Shown here piece after piece: positions 52,918 through 61,983 of a stretch of 64,000 nucleotides of DNA. Each line of letters opens with the position of its first letter. Position 1 is the first letter of the stretch. The notes below the pieces were generated by a model. That model did no database searches, was not told the origin of the DNA, and saw only the letters and a program-made list of their open reading frames with translations. The position numbers and the translations under genes are program-made. Source of the stretch: an uncultured Bacteroidales bacterium (lineage in GTDB: Bacteria; Bacteroidota; Bacteroidia; Bacteroidales; CAIXZF01); the NCBI GenBank assembly GCA_903923925.1, contig CAIXZF010000097.1, positions 43,448 through 107,447 of the forward strand, read 5' to 3'.

Positions 52918-55131
52918 GTGAAAAAAATCTATATATTTATTTCAGTTTTATTTCTGTTAACAATAGAATATCAGGGAATTAAAGCACAGGATACAGCATA
53001 TAATTCTAAAAAAATTCTATTGGATGAAATGGTCATCCATGCCAACCGGGTACAAGAATTAAAAAAGGATGTACCTCAGCAGATGCAGGTGATTTCATTA
53101 AGAGAAATTCAAACAATTAATGCAAGGAATACTGCAGATTTATTGGCCGTTACTGCTTGTGTTACTGTGCAGAAGAGTCAGCAGGGTGGGGGAAGCCCCA
53201 ATATCAGAGGATTTGAAGCGAACAGGGTGTTGCTTGTTATAGATGGTGTGAGGATGAACAATATTATTTATCGTGCCGGTCACCTTCAGAATGTAATTAC
53301 TATTGATCAGTCGGTTCTCGATCATGTTGAGGTTCTTTATGGGCCATCATCTTCACAATTCGGATCGGATGCCTTGGGTGGAACAATGCTCTTTTTTACC
53401 AGAAAGCCTGAACTATCAACTGTGGCGGGAAAGCCTTTTACAAAGACCAATGCTTTCCTTCGTTTCGGAACAGTTAATGGAGAACAAACCGCTCATATAG
53501 ATTTCATACTTTCAAACACTAAATTCGGATCTCTTACTTCATTGACATTCAGTAGTTTTGGTGATTTGATAATGGGAATAAATGCCAATCCTTTTGATAA
53601 AGAATTCGGAGAGCGGCCATATTATGCAGATAGAATAAATGGCAAGGATTCTCTTGTTCTATCGGATAATAAATACCTTCAGAAATTCAGTGCTTATAAA
53701 CAGTACGACCTGATGCAGAAACTTATCTTCAAGCAATCGGCACGCACCACGCATCTGCTTAATCTGCAGTTCTCGAACTCATCTGATGTTCCCAGGTATG
53801 ATAGATTAACAGATCCCAAGGGAACTGGGCTCAAATCAGCAGAATGGTATTATGGGCCACAGTTACGTGCGCTGGCAGCTGTTGAAACTAATCATACTTG
53901 TGATGGTTTATTTCAGAATATTCACAGCATAATTCATTATCAATATGTTGAAGAAAGCCGGCATGACAGAAAATTTGGAAACAATCAACGCAATAACCGT
54001 TATGAATATGTGAATGTTTATGGTTTTGACCTTGATGCTTCACACAAAAAGAACAAACAGGAATTCAGCCTGGGCTTCGATGCTAATTTTAATACGCTGA
54101 AATCGCGAGCAAATACAAACAACATTCTTACCGGAGAACTTGCTCCTCTCGATACCAGATATCCTGCCGGAAATAATTATATGTGGAGTGCAGGTATTTA
54201 TGGCCACCATAAATGGGATATTTCAAAGAAATTGTTCATGAGTGAAGGTGTTCGCCTTGGATATAGTTTTCTCCATGTGGCTTATGCTGATACCAGTTTT
54301 TACAGTTTCCCTTTTAGCAGTGTGGATCAGAAAAATCCAATTGCCACCGGAAGTGTGGGCTTAACGTTTATGCCTCAGGAAAAATGGAAATTTGCTGCGA
54401 ATATCTCATCAGCTTACCGCGTTCCAAATGTGGACGATGCTGCCAAAGTCTTTGAATCATCTCCCGGAATGCTTATAGTCCCCAATCCGGATATTAAACC
54501 TGAACGAACCCTCGGAATTGATTTCAATCTTACGCATTACCATAATAAAACCTTCAAATGGGAAAATGTGATATTCGCCACTCTGCTGCAAAATGCAATA
54601 ACACTTGGTAAGTATACTTTCAATGGAATGGATAGTGTAGATTATGAGGGAACAAAAAGTCAGGTAATGGCAAATAAAAATGAGATGAAAGCCTACGTTC
54701 TTGGTGGGTCTTCTATTGTTCAGGCAGATTTTTGTAAGAACTTCAGTTTGTTTGCTTCAATAAATTATACCTATGGAAGAATTAAAACGGATTCTTCTGA
54801 TTATCCCCTCGATCGTGTTCCGCCTTTGTTCGGCAGAATAAGTCTTGAATATCATAAAAATGCATTAAGTGCTTTATTCTACATAAATTACAATGGATGG
54901 AAAACGCTTAAGGATTATAATTACTATGGCGAAGATAACATCGTGTATGCTTCTGAAAAAGGGACTCCTGCCTGGTTTACTTTAAACCTTGCTTCGTCCT
55001 GCCAATTAACGAGTCGTTTTACTGTACAGGCAGGAGTGGAGAATATCCTCGACACAATGTACAGGACGTTCTCATCAGGAATTAATGCAGCTGGCCGAAA
55101 CATCTTCATAAGCCTGAGGGGAACTTTCTGA
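52918..55131 (+). CDS. TonB-dependent outer-membrane receptor
   Basis: 737 residues; starts with GTG (52918). Signal peptide about 1-23 (YQGIKAQ). The plug domain (about 35-165) has EMVIHANRVQELKKDVPQQMQ, NTADLLAVTACVTVQKSQQGGGSPNIRGFEANRVLLVIDGVRMNN and VEVLYGPSSSQFGSDALGGTM. There is no N-terminal carboxypeptidase-like domain, so it is not a SusC-type protein. The barrel follows and ends in an aromatic residue (LRGTF). The closest functional type is the haem/iron receptor group (plug style, NPFDKEFGERPY region), but the ligand is not certain. Confidence 0.9.
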   Translation: MKKIYIFISVLFLLTIEYQGIKAQDTAYNSKKILLDEMVIHANRVQELKKDVPQQMQVISLREIQTINARNTADLLAVTACVTVQKSQQGGGSPNIRGFEANRVLLVIDGVRMNNIIYRAGHLQNVITIDQSVLDHVEVLYGPSSSQFGSDALGGTMLFFTRKPELSTVAGKPFTKTNAFLRFGTVNGEQTAHIDFILSNTKFGSLTSLTFSSFGDLIMGINANPFDKEFGERPYYADRINGKDSLVLSDNKYLQKFSAYKQYDLMQKLIFKQSARTTHLLNLQFSNSSDVPRYDRLTDPKGTGLKSAEWYYGPQLRALAAVETNHTCDGLFQNIHSIIHYQYVEESRHDRKFGNNQRNNRYEYVNVYGFDLDASHKKNKQEFSLGFDANFNTLKSRANTNNILTGELAPLDTRYPAGNNYMWSAGIYGHHKWDISKKLFMSEGVRLGYSFLHVAYADTSFYSFPFSSVDQKNPIATGSVGLTFMPQEKWKFAANISSAYRVPNVDDAAKVFESSPGMLIVPNPDIKPERTLGIDFNLTHYHNKTFKWENVIFATLLQNAITLGKYTFNGMDSVDYEGTKSQVMANKNEMKAYVLGGSSIVQADFCKNFSLFASINYTYGRIKTDSSDYPLDRVPPLFGRISLEYHKNALSALFYINYNGWKTLKDYNYYGEDNIVYASEKGTPAWFTLNLASSCQLTSRFTVQAGVENILDTMYRTFSSGINAAGRNIFISLRGTF

Positions 55132-55143
55132 CATCATTATCTA

Positions 55144-55223
55144 AAACACTTAACGACAGACGGATAAATTTGTATTTTTGAGTATTAATCCAAACTGCAG
55201 CAAACGTCGGTCGTTAAGTGTTT
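55144..55223. repeat. 80-bp element bounded by 14-bp inverted repeats
   Basis: AAACACTTAACGAC (55144-55157) and GTCGTTAAGTGTTT (55210-55223) are perfect inverted repeats 52 nt apart. They are flanked by near-identical direct repeats, CATTATCTA (55135-55143) and CATTACCTA (55225-55233), which could be an old target-site duplication of a miniature element. The interior carries TATTTTTG (55173-55180), a possible -7 box for the glycosyltransferase gene downstream. Alternatively a long operator or hairpin. Confidence 0.5.
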
Positions 55224-55243
55224 ACATTACCTAAATCCAGCAG

Positions 55244-55957
55244 ATGTTCCTCACAATAATAATTCCTCTCTTTGATGAAGAAACCACAATTACCGAGGTT
55301 ATCAGATCGTTGGAGGAGGTAAACTTTCCTGAAATTGTTACAAAACGGGAAGTTATTATTGTTGATGATTGCTCACGCGATAAAAGTGCTGCTGTTGTTG
55401 AGTCTTTTATCCGCGAAATGCCTGATTATCAATTATTACGACATACAAAGAATCAGGGGAAAGGTGCTGCAATTCACACTGCAATTGCAGCTTCTAAGGG
55501 CGACACCTTCGTTATTCAGGATGCAGATATGGAGCTTGATCCCCGCGATTTACCTGTTCTCATTAACACAATGGTGAAACTGAAAATCGATTTTGTAAAT
55601 GGATCCCGCTTTCTTCCCGGTATTGTAAGGCCTTTACATGCCTATAACAGGTACTTTGGAAATAAGGTATTTTCTGCATTAACATCTTTGATGATAAATG
55701 TGCACATTACAGACATGGCATGTTGCTATAAGTTATTCACCCGAAAGTTGCTCGAACAGATTGTTCTTAAAGAAAAGCGTTTCGGATTTGAAGCCGAAAT
55801 AATTATTAAGGCAATCCGAATTAAACGGAATAATGTAGCAGAAGTCCCTGTTCAATATTTTCCAAGAAATGCAGCTCAGGGGAAAAAGATAAAGTGGTAT
55901 GATGGCTTCAGGGTTGTTAAAACCATTATTAAATATGGAATATTTCACGCAAATTGA
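55244..55957 (+). CDS. Family 2 glycosyltransferase (dolichol/polyprenyl-phosphate mannose synthase-like)
   Basis: 237 residues. LTIIIPLFDEETTITEV at the N-terminus, VIIVDDCSRDKSAAVV (about 38-53) and IQDADMELDPRDLP (about 92-105; the DAD metal motif) define a GT-A fold. The C-terminal FGFEAEIIIKAIR and EVPVQYFPRNAAQGKKIKWYDGFRVVKTIIKY are the DPM-like ending. No transmembrane helices. It probably loads a sugar onto polyprenyl phosphate, which the membrane protein 7 bp downstream could use as donor. Confidence 0.9.
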   Translation: MFLTIIIPLFDEETTITEVIRSLEEVNFPEIVTKREVIIVDDCSRDKSAAVVESFIREMPDYQLLRHTKNQGKGAAIHTAIAASKGDTFVIQDADMELDPRDLPVLINTMVKLKIDFVNGSRFLPGIVRPLHAYNRYFGNKVFSALTSLMINVHITDMACCYKLFTRKLLEQIVLKEKRFGFEAEIIIKAIRIKRNNVAEVPVQYFPRNAAQGKKIKWYDGFRVVKTIIKYGIFHAN

Positions 55958-55964
55958 ATAAATA

Positions 55965-57806
55965 ATGAAGTTTAACTTATTTAATATCAGACTGTGGATC
56001 ATCTTAATTGCCTTAATTCTACTTGGAATAATTAGTATTGATGAACAATACAAGCGCAACGACAGGATTATTGCCAGCGACGTTATTGAATATTATGCCT
56101 ACCTCCCCGCACTCTTTATCTACCATGATATTTCACTTGATTTTGTAAACACATACAAGGGCCCGCATACGTTTACAATCTGGACGAAAAAAACTGAAAC
56201 CGGGAAGAACGTAGTAATGACCAGTGCCGGACTGGCATACCTCTATGCCCCGTTTTTCTTTGCCGGACATATTGCCGCAAAGGTTTTTGGTTACGACAGT
56301 GGAGGATATTCAATGCCCTACAGGCTGGCGCTTATGCTGTGTACCTGGGTTTGGATGATAATCGGCCTTATTTTCATTTCCAAAATTCTGAAAAAGTACT
56401 TTACAGATAAGGCAGTTGTAGTTACGCTGGTAAGCATCGTTTTTGGAACAAATCTTCTGTGGTTTTCCTGTTTTGATGCTCCAATGGCCCATGTTTACGG
56501 ATTCAGCCTTTTTGCAGTATTTATCTTTTTTACACTAAAGTGGCACGAAAAACCAAACCTGCCCGATTCAATATGGATAGGATTACTTACAGGATTAATT
56601 GTTCTTATCAGGCCAACCAATATTCTGATTATACTCTTCTTTGCACTTTACGGGATTACTTCCTTTGCTGATATTATTTTGAGAATCAGGCTTTTTTTCT
56701 CCAAATATTACCTCGTAATGGCAATGGCTTTATGTGCCATCCTCATTTGGATTCCTCAGATGGCCTATTGGAAAGCAATGACCGGACACTATTTCTATTA
56801 CTCCTATGGTAACGATGAAGGTTTCTTCTGGCGGCACCCACACATCTTTGAAGGCCTTTTTGGATACAGAAAGGGATGGTTACTATATACTCCGCTAATG
56901 ATTCTTCCTTTATTTGGAATTATCCTTCTGAGAAAGAAACTGAAAGCTTTTTTACTGCCAATACTACTTTTTCTGCCACTGAATATTTATGTAGTGCTAT
57001 CCTGGTGGTGTTGGTGGTATGGCGGAGGTTTCGGTCTCAGAGGTTTTATTGATTCGTATGCCTTGCTTTCTATTCCTCTTGCCGCATTAATTGCCTATTC
57101 TCTTGAAAGAAGATGGAAATTCGTTCTTTTACCTTTGCTCTTCATTTTAATTTTTCATAATTCTTTCATGACCCGGCAAGTATTGAAAAGTATAATTCAT
57201 TATGATTCAATGACCAGCAGTTCTTATTGGGCAGGTTTCGGACACTATAAACTCACCACAAAGATTACTCGTTATCTCGAACTTCCTGATTATGATAAAG
57301 CAAGGAAAGGAATTGCTGCTTCGAAATATTTTCCGGGTTATATCCACAGTTGGATGATGTATGGTGGAAAACCATATGCCATACTGCCTTCCGATCCGCC
57401 TGATGAGAAAAAACCTTTTACCATGTTTCAGCGCAGTCCGGAAACCCTGGATACCATTTCTGCTCCTGTATTCAGCCTTACCTTGGACAAATCATCCTCT
57501 TTTGGTTTGAATTATTCGGTTGTAGATGTTATGCCTTACGACATTTTCAAAATTTACGTCAAAAGGAAATCTTCCAAACATAAGGGAAGTATGGTTTGTT
57601 GCGATGATTTGGGTGCAAAGTTTATTTACAGTTCAACAGATAAAGCCAGGCCAATCCCCGGTACCAGCTGGGAATTGCTCACCTTTACGGCCTCAGTTCC
57701 ACCTGGAATGAAGGGGCAGCAGATAAAACTATACGCATGGAACCCTACTGATGAGCCAGTTGAGTTTGGCGATCTTTTTGTAGTTAAAGTGCAGGAAGGT
57801 TTCTGA
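55965..57806 (+). CDS. Polytopic membrane protein, likely GT-C-type lipid-linked glycosyltransferase
   Basis: 613 residues with about ten hydrophobic segments in the first ~430 residues (e.g. IILIALILLGIISI, LMLCTWVWMIIGLIFIS, MAMALCAILIWIPQM, FLLPILLFLPLNIYVVL). An early acidic loop (ASDVIEYYAYLPALF, about 38-52) is where GT-C enzymes place their catalytic Asp. The last ~150 residues are a soluble beta-rich periplasmic domain. The partner GT2 gene ends 7 bp upstream, so the pair may form a polyprenyl-phosphate-sugar synthase and transferase. The function is inferred from build and context. Confidence 0.75.
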   Translation: MKFNLFNIRLWIILIALILLGIISIDEQYKRNDRIIASDVIEYYAYLPALFIYHDISLDFVNTYKGPHTFTIWTKKTETGKNVVMTSAGLAYLYAPFFFAGHIAAKVFGYDSGGYSMPYRLALMLCTWVWMIIGLIFISKILKKYFTDKAVVVTLVSIVFGTNLLWFSCFDAPMAHVYGFSLFAVFIFFTLKWHEKPNLPDSIWIGLLTGLIVLIRPTNILIILFFALYGITSFADIILRIRLFFSKYYLVMAMALCAILIWIPQMAYWKAMTGHYFYYSYGNDEGFFWRHPHIFEGLFGYRKGWLLYTPLMILPLFGIILLRKKLKAFLLPILLFLPLNIYVVLSWWCWWYGGGFGLRGFIDSYALLSIPLAALIAYSLERRWKFVLLPLLFILIFHNSFMTRQVLKSIIHYDSMTSSSYWAGFGHYKLTTKITRYLELPDYDKARKGIAASKYFPGYIHSWMMYGGKPYAILPSDPPDEKKPFTMFQRSPETLDTISAPVFSLTLDKSSSFGLNYSVVDVMPYDIFKIYVKRKSSKHKGSMVCCDDLGAKFIYSSTDKARPIPGTSWELLTFTASVPPGMKGQQIKLYAWNPTDEPVEFGDLFVVKVQEGF

Positions 57807-57881
57807 TTCAAAAAAAATTCAAGGTAGAATTCAGTGAAAGCAGCTATTTTTGCACTTCATTTATAATTATTGCTTTTACTT

Positions 57882-59573
57882 ATGGAAGCTAACAGAGAAG
57901 AGAAAGAAGAAGTAAAATCCCTGCATTTTATTGAACAGATTGTTGAAGAGGATCTCAGGAATAATAAGAATGATGGTCGTGTTCATACGCGCTTTCCCCC
58001 GGAACCCAATGGATATCTGCATATTGGACATGCAAAGTCTATCTGTCTGAATTTTGGTCTTGCAAGTAAATATAATGGGAAAACCAACCTTCGTTTCGAC
58101 GACACCAATCCCAGCAAAGAGGAACAGGAATATGTTGATTCTATTAAACAGGATGTTAACTGGCTGGGGTTTTCATGGGATGATCGTGAATATTATGCAT
58201 CCGATTATTTCGCTACCATTTACGATTACGCAGTTACCTTAATTAAAAAAGGTGTTGCTTATGTTTGCGAGCTGAGTGCTGATGAGATTAGTACTGGCAG
58301 AGGAACACCAACAGTTCCCGGCCAGCCAAGTCCCTTTCGCAACAGGACCATTGAGGAAAATCTTGATCTTTTTGCAAGAATGAAAGCCGGAGAATTTGCA
58401 GAGGGAAGCAAAGTCTTACGTGCTAAAATTGATATGTCGTCGCCAAATATGCATATGAGAGATCCTGTTTTATACCGGATAATGTTTGCTCATCATCATC
58501 GTACAGGCGACAGCTGGTGCATTTATCCGATGTATGACTTTGCCCACGGACAATGTGATTCACTGGAGCGGATAACACATTCAGTATGTACCCTCGAATT
58601 TGAAGTTCACAGGCCATTATACGACTGGTTTATCCGCCAACTTGATATTTTCCCTTCCCGACAGATAGAATTTGCCCGCTTAAACCTTACCTACACAGTT
58701 ATGAGCAAACGCAAGCTGCTTGAGCTGGTTACCGGAAATTATGTTAACGGCTGGGATGACCCACGGATGCCAACCATTTCAGGACTTCGTCGCAGAGGGT
58801 ATACTCCTGAAGCAATACGCGAGTTTGCCGACAGGGTAGGAGTTGCCAAGCGCGACAATACCATCGAGATTGTTCTTCTGGAACATTGCCTTCGTGAAGA
58901 TCTTAACAAAAGGGCTGAGCGACGCATGGCTGTTCTGAAACCCCTCAAAGTAGTTATAGTGAACTGGCCGGAAGGCGAGGTTGATGAACTTGATGCGATC
59001 AACAATCCTGAAAATCCGGCTGCAGGTACCCGCAAAGTGCCCTTTTCCGGTGAATTGTATATAGAGCAGGATGATTTCATGGAAGATCCTCCAAAGAAGT
59101 ATTACAGGCTTGCACCAGGTGCAGAAGTTAGGCTACGCTATGGTTATTTTATTAGGTGCGTAGATGTGATAAAGGATGAACGCGGAGTAATAACCGAAGT
59201 TCATTGTACCTATGATCCGGAAACAAGGGGTGGAAATTCGCCTGACGGTAGAAAGGTACAGGGAACTATCCACTGGGTTTCAATAAAGCATGCCGTAAAA
59301 GCAGAAGCAAGGCTATATGAGCATTTGTTTATCAAAGAGAACCCTGACGATATAGCGGAAGGAGAAGACTGGAAAGATGGAATGAATCCGGATTCTATGA
59401 AAACCCTTGAATGTTTCGTTGAGCCGTCCTTAGCCAATGTAGAGTCGCTGCAGAAATTTCAGTTCGAACGCCTGGGCTATTTCAGTGCAGATTTGGATTC
59501 AGTTTCAGGTAAACCGGTGTTTAACAGAACAGTAACGCTAAAGGACAGTTGGTCGAAAATGGCAGCAAAATAA
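57882..59573 (+). CDS. glnS: Glutaminyl-tRNA synthetase
   Basis: About 563 residues from the ATG at 57882 (the open frame could start at a TTG 12 bp earlier). Class I signatures: [17 protein letters not shown] (HIGH motif about 42-45) and [11 protein letters not shown] (KMSKS-like, about 269). The GlnRS-specific [14 protein letters not shown] and [18 protein letters not shown] separate it from GluRS. The C-terminal two anticodon-binding beta-barrels are complete. The next feature, 55 bp downstream, is a tRNA-Gln gene with its own promoter. Confidence 0.96.
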   Translation: MEANREEKEEVKSLHFIEQIVEEDLRNNKNDGRVHTRFPPEPNGYLHIGHAKSICLNFGLASKYNGKTNLRFDDTNPSKEEQEYVDSIKQDVNWLGFSWDDREYYASDYFATIYDYAVTLIKKGVAYVCELSADEISTGRGTPTVPGQPSPFRNRTIEENLDLFARMKAGEFAEGSKVLRAKIDMSSPNMHMRDPVLYRIMFAHHHRTGDSWCIYPMYDFAHGQCDSLERITHSVCTLEFEVHRPLYDWFIRQLDIFPSRQIEFARLNLTYTVMSKRKLLELVTGNYVNGWDDPRMPTISGLRRRGYTPEAIREFADRVGVAKRDNTIEIVLLEHCLREDLNKRAERRMAVLKPLKVVIVNWPEGEVDELDAINNPENPAAGTRKVPFSGELYIEQDDFMEDPPKKYYRLAPGAEVRLRYGYFIRCVDVIKDERGVITEVHCTYDPETRGGNSPDGRKVQGTIHWVSIKHAVKAEARLYEHLFIKENPDDIAEGEDWKDGMNPDSMKTLECFVEPSLANVESLQKFQFERLGYFSADLDSVSGKPVFNRTVTLKDSWSKMAAK

Positions 59574-59587
59574 TTTGCCCGAATGCC

Positions 59588-59619
59588 TTGACAGGAATAC
59601 AAAATCTTGTTTATCTTTG
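59588..59619 (+). promoter_or_regulatory. Promoter of tRNA-Gln
   Basis: TTGACA (59588-59593), 18-nt spacer, TATCTTTG (59612-59619); ends 9 bp before the tRNA. Confidence 0.8.
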
Positions 59620-59628
59620 CCGCATAAT

Positions 59629-59701
59629 TGTCCGATGGTGTAACTGGTAACATTACTGTCTCTGGATCAGTCGAGTCTAGGTTCGAGCCCTAGTCGGACA
59701 A
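59629..59701 (+). tRNA. tRNA-Gln (anticodon CTG)
   Basis: 73-nt cloverleaf: acceptor TGTCCGA/TCGGACA with discriminator A; anticodon loop CTCTGGA between ACTGT and TCAGT gives CTG; T arm CTAGG-TTCGAGC-CCTAG. No CCA encoded. It directly follows glnS, and the DNA to its right is accessory, so it may have served as an integration site; I could not find a repeated 3' end within the window. Confidence 0.95.
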
Positions 59702-59712
59702 CTTTTAAGCCC

Positions 59713-59747
59713 AATAAGTCGCTGAATATCAGCGACTTATTTTTTTG
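59713..59747 (+). terminator. Rho-independent terminator of tRNA-Gln
   Basis: AATAAGTCGCTGA (59713-59725) pairs with TCAGCGACTTATT (59729-59741), a 13-bp stem with a 3-nt loop followed by T6. Confidence 0.9.
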
Positions 59748-59900
59748 TGTTCAAGATCTGTTCATTATCCTAAAAAAGTTGGTGTTTTTTTGTCAGAAAA
59801 TGGTCAAAAAGCGGGTTTTGTGTGTAATTTGGCTGAAAAATTCCAGGTTATGGGAAAATTAGAATGTCTTTCAAGTAGATTAAATATTGGGTCTAGCTAA

Positions 59901-60329
59901 TTGGATCAGGTAAAACAGGTAGTAAAAGCTGATAAAGCTGATATAATAAAACCATCAGATCTTGAATCCTTCCTAACTGGGTTCAACGGTGATGTGAATC
60001 AGCTTGAACAGTTCAAGGATGGTCTGGAAAATCTTCTTCATGCTTTAAATAGTAAAATATTACATGAAATATCGGAGTCTGGACAGCATTCAGTCTCAAA
60101 TAGCCGGATTTTAGAAGAAGAAAGTACATTTACCACAAATGAATTAAAGGAAATTTTGAATGTTAGTAAGCAAACCGTTCAAAATTGGATTGATAAGCAT
60201 GGGTTAGTGGCAGAACAGAAAGTAGCAGCGGGTAAATATTACATAAAAGAAACCGCAATCGTTAAGTTTTTAAATGGGTACAGCAGAAAGCATTTGAAAA
60301 CATGGAACTTGAAGATGGCGAATAAGTAG
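59901..60329 (+). CDS. Helix-turn-helix DNA-binding protein (excisionase/MerR-like), possibly 5'-truncated
   Basis: 142 residues if read from the TTG at 59901; a stop codon (TAA) lies immediately upstream in frame and there is no internal ATG before the last four codons. The C-terminal half has a MerR/AlpA-like helix-turn-helix: FTTNELKEILNVSKQTVQNWIDKHGL (about 77-102) followed by a wing-like KVAAGKYYIKETAIVKFLNGY. The N-terminal half is acidic, coiled-coil-like. Such small proteins often serve as directionality factors or regulators in mobile elements, which fits its place right after a tRNA. With no ATG it may be a decayed gene. Confidence 0.6.
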   Translation: MDQVKQVVKADKADIIKPSDLESFLTGFNGDVNQLEQFKDGLENLLHALNSKILHEISESGQHSVSNSRILEEESTFTTNELKEILNVSKQTVQNWIDKHGLVAEQKVAAGKYYIKETAIVKFLNGYSRKHLKTWNLKMANK

Positions 60330-60334
60330 ATTAG

Positions 60335-60847
60335 CTACTCCCCATAAAAATCCCGATACACCTGTCCAAGATAATCATGAAAACCCCAACCAATATTACG
60401 GGTATCATGAACCACCTTCTCCGCCCTGATCTTATATTTATCCAGGATGTTCTCCTTTTTCATAAGCGTTAACGCTTTTAGATAAACGCCAGCAATACTG
60501 TCATAAAATGGTTCATCTATATCACCAAAGTTGTTTGTGAATAATACCCCCATCTCCACATAATACAGCATCAGGTCAGCCAATAGATCAGGTGATACCC
60601 CTAGTTTTTTAAAGTTAGAGATGGCTGATCTCCCTTCAGAAAGCTTCAATCTGTATCCACGTTTTGGAAAGAAAGCTTCTTTAACTTTCTCCTGGTACTT
60701 TTTGAAAAGTTCCTTTTCATCAGGGTTAATATAAAAATCGAAGTATTCCTTAACGGCTTTATTCTTCTTGTACAAATCAGCGATAAGGTCAACCAGATGA
60801 TTATGGTCGAGTTTTTTCAGTTCCTTTTTTATGTCAGATAGTCCCAT
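60335..60847 (-). CDS. DUF6155 family protein
   Basis: 170 residues, cytosolic, helical and Lys-rich. The N-terminal MGLSDIKKELKKLDHNHLVDLIADLYKKN and YFDFYINPDEKELFKKYQEKVKEAFFPKRG fit the DUF6155 family, small proteins of Bacteroidota and Firmicutes with unknown function. It lies 9 bp after a second unassigned gene, so the two are probably a unit. Family assignment is from memory of the pattern. Confidence 0.7.
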   Translation of the reverse strand: MGLSDIKKELKKLDHNHLVDLIADLYKKNKAVKEYFDFYINPDEKELFKKYQEKVKEAFFPKRGYRLKLSEGRSAISNFKKLGVSPDLLADLMLYYVEMGVLFTNNFGDIDEPFYDSIAGVYLKALTLMKKENILDKYKIRAEKVVHDTRNIGWGFHDYLGQVYRDFYGE

Positions 60848-60856
60848 AATTCCGCT

Positions 60857-61381
60857 TTAAATCTCATCTAAACACTCAATTAAGCTTTTTATTCCTAATA
60901 AAGCAAGTCCTTTATTTTTAGCTGTCATCATTTTAAGTGAAACGATTTCTTCAAATCTGAACCAAATGACACTAAGAAGGGCTTTGGATTTAACCTTATT
61001 CATATCAATGGCGGTGATATTTAATTTGTCGAATTGATCAGGTTCGCCTTCGAGATATTTTAAAAGATAAATGTTACGTTTCTGTAGTCTTTCAAATTGC
61101 TTTTGTGTAACCCTTTTGGTTTTTATTCCATTTTTATCTTTGAAGAATTCCCAGATAATCATACCCATTTTTATGACTTCGCCATGCTCTTCAGGTAACA
61201 GGTCAAATCGAAAGCCCAATATTACTGAAAGCATAAACGGCTGGTTATGGTAGATTTCATCCATTATTTTATCAGCCGTCGCTAAATCGATATTGTTTAT
61301 ATTATCAAGGATTGGTCTTAGCTGTTCAATTTCAATCTTATCTGATTCTGAAATATCCAATATAACCTTCCCCTGTTTCAT
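60857..61381 (-). CDS. Unassigned helical protein, operon partner of DUF6155
   Basis: 174 residues, no signal or membrane segment. Mostly helical and charged, with ATADKIMDEIYHNQPFMLSVILGFRFDLLPEEHGEVIKMGMIIWEFFKDK, and a conserved-looking C-terminal NKGLALLGIKSLIECLDEI. I do not recognise it. It precedes the DUF6155 gene by 9 bp on the same strand. Confidence 0.6.
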   Translation of the reverse strand: MKQGKVILDISESDKIEIEQLRPILDNINNIDLATADKIMDEIYHNQPFMLSVILGFRFDLLPEEHGEVIKMGMIIWEFFKDKNGIKTKRVTQKQFERLQKRNIYLLKYLEGEPDQFDKLNITAIDMNKVKSKALLSVIWFRFEEIVSLKMMTAKNKGLALLGIKSLIECLDEI

Positions 61382-61455
61382 TGCTATTGTTTTATCTTTA
61401 AGGTCTTCAACAGAAACTTTTAACGGATCAAAATTACAATAATAATACCACCTCC

Positions 61456-61875
61456 ATGACCACTATTAACCATCCCACCCACCAGGAAACCTTCCAGGAC
61501 TTCATAGGGAATAACATCACATTCCAGATAACACAACTCGATCTTGGCGTAAAATACTGTGCGGCAGCTGCTGAAATAACAGACAGCAACTTACACAGAA
61601 CCTTTGATGCTTATGATAACCTCGATCCTTCGATGGCTCTGGTCAAACTTCGTCAACTTATCAAAACGGAATTGAATAAACGGTATTTTTCAGAAAATGA
61701 CGGTAACAAGTTCGCCGATATGAACTTCGAATATTTTCGGGGTCATATTGTAGAAGGACATGGTGAAGAATGTTCAATTTGTGTTGATGGGAAAGAAATG
61801 ACCCTAAATGATTTTGGTGAATTCCTAAAACCGATGGTTGGTTTTAGGATTGAAGTGAAGATAATAGAGGAGTAA
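61456..61875 (+). CDS. Hypothetical protein of the accessory region
   Basis: 139 residues, acidic, mixed alpha/beta, no signal. Contains TFQDFIGNNITFQITQLDLGVKYCAAAAEITDSN and a CxxC-less C-terminal GEECSICVDGKEMTLNDFGEFLKPMVGFRIEVKI. No family recognised. It is followed 17 bp later by the stump of a HigA-type antitoxin on the same strand. It is divergent from the pair to its left. Confidence 0.55.
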   Translation: MTTINHPTHQETFQDFIGNNITFQITQLDLGVKYCAAAAEITDSNLHRTFDAYDNLDPSMALVKLRQLIKTELNKRYFSENDGNKFADMNFEYFRGHIVEGHGEECSICVDGKEMTLNDFGEFLKPMVGFRIEVKIIEE

Positions 61876-61891
61876 TCCGAAATAAAAAGAA

Positions 61892-61983
61892 ATGAAAACA
61901 CATACTTTGGAAGAAGTTCAAGTAAACTGATTGGAAAAATCGGAACACCAGACCGTGACAAATTTGAATATGACCTTCAAATG
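61892..61983 (+). pseudogene. N-terminal stump of a HigA-type (XRE) antitoxin
   Basis: The ATG at 61892 reads MKTHTLEEVQ, then a one-base deletion near 61923 shifts the frame, which resumes as KLIGKIGTPDRDKFEYDLQM. Together this is the start of the common Bacteroidota XRE/HigA antitoxin ('MKTYTLEEVKDKxIGKxGTPxRDxFExEL...'). It stops at about 61983, before the helix-turn-helix, where the opposite-strand AbiEii reading frame begins. So it is both frameshifted and cut off. Confidence 0.75.
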
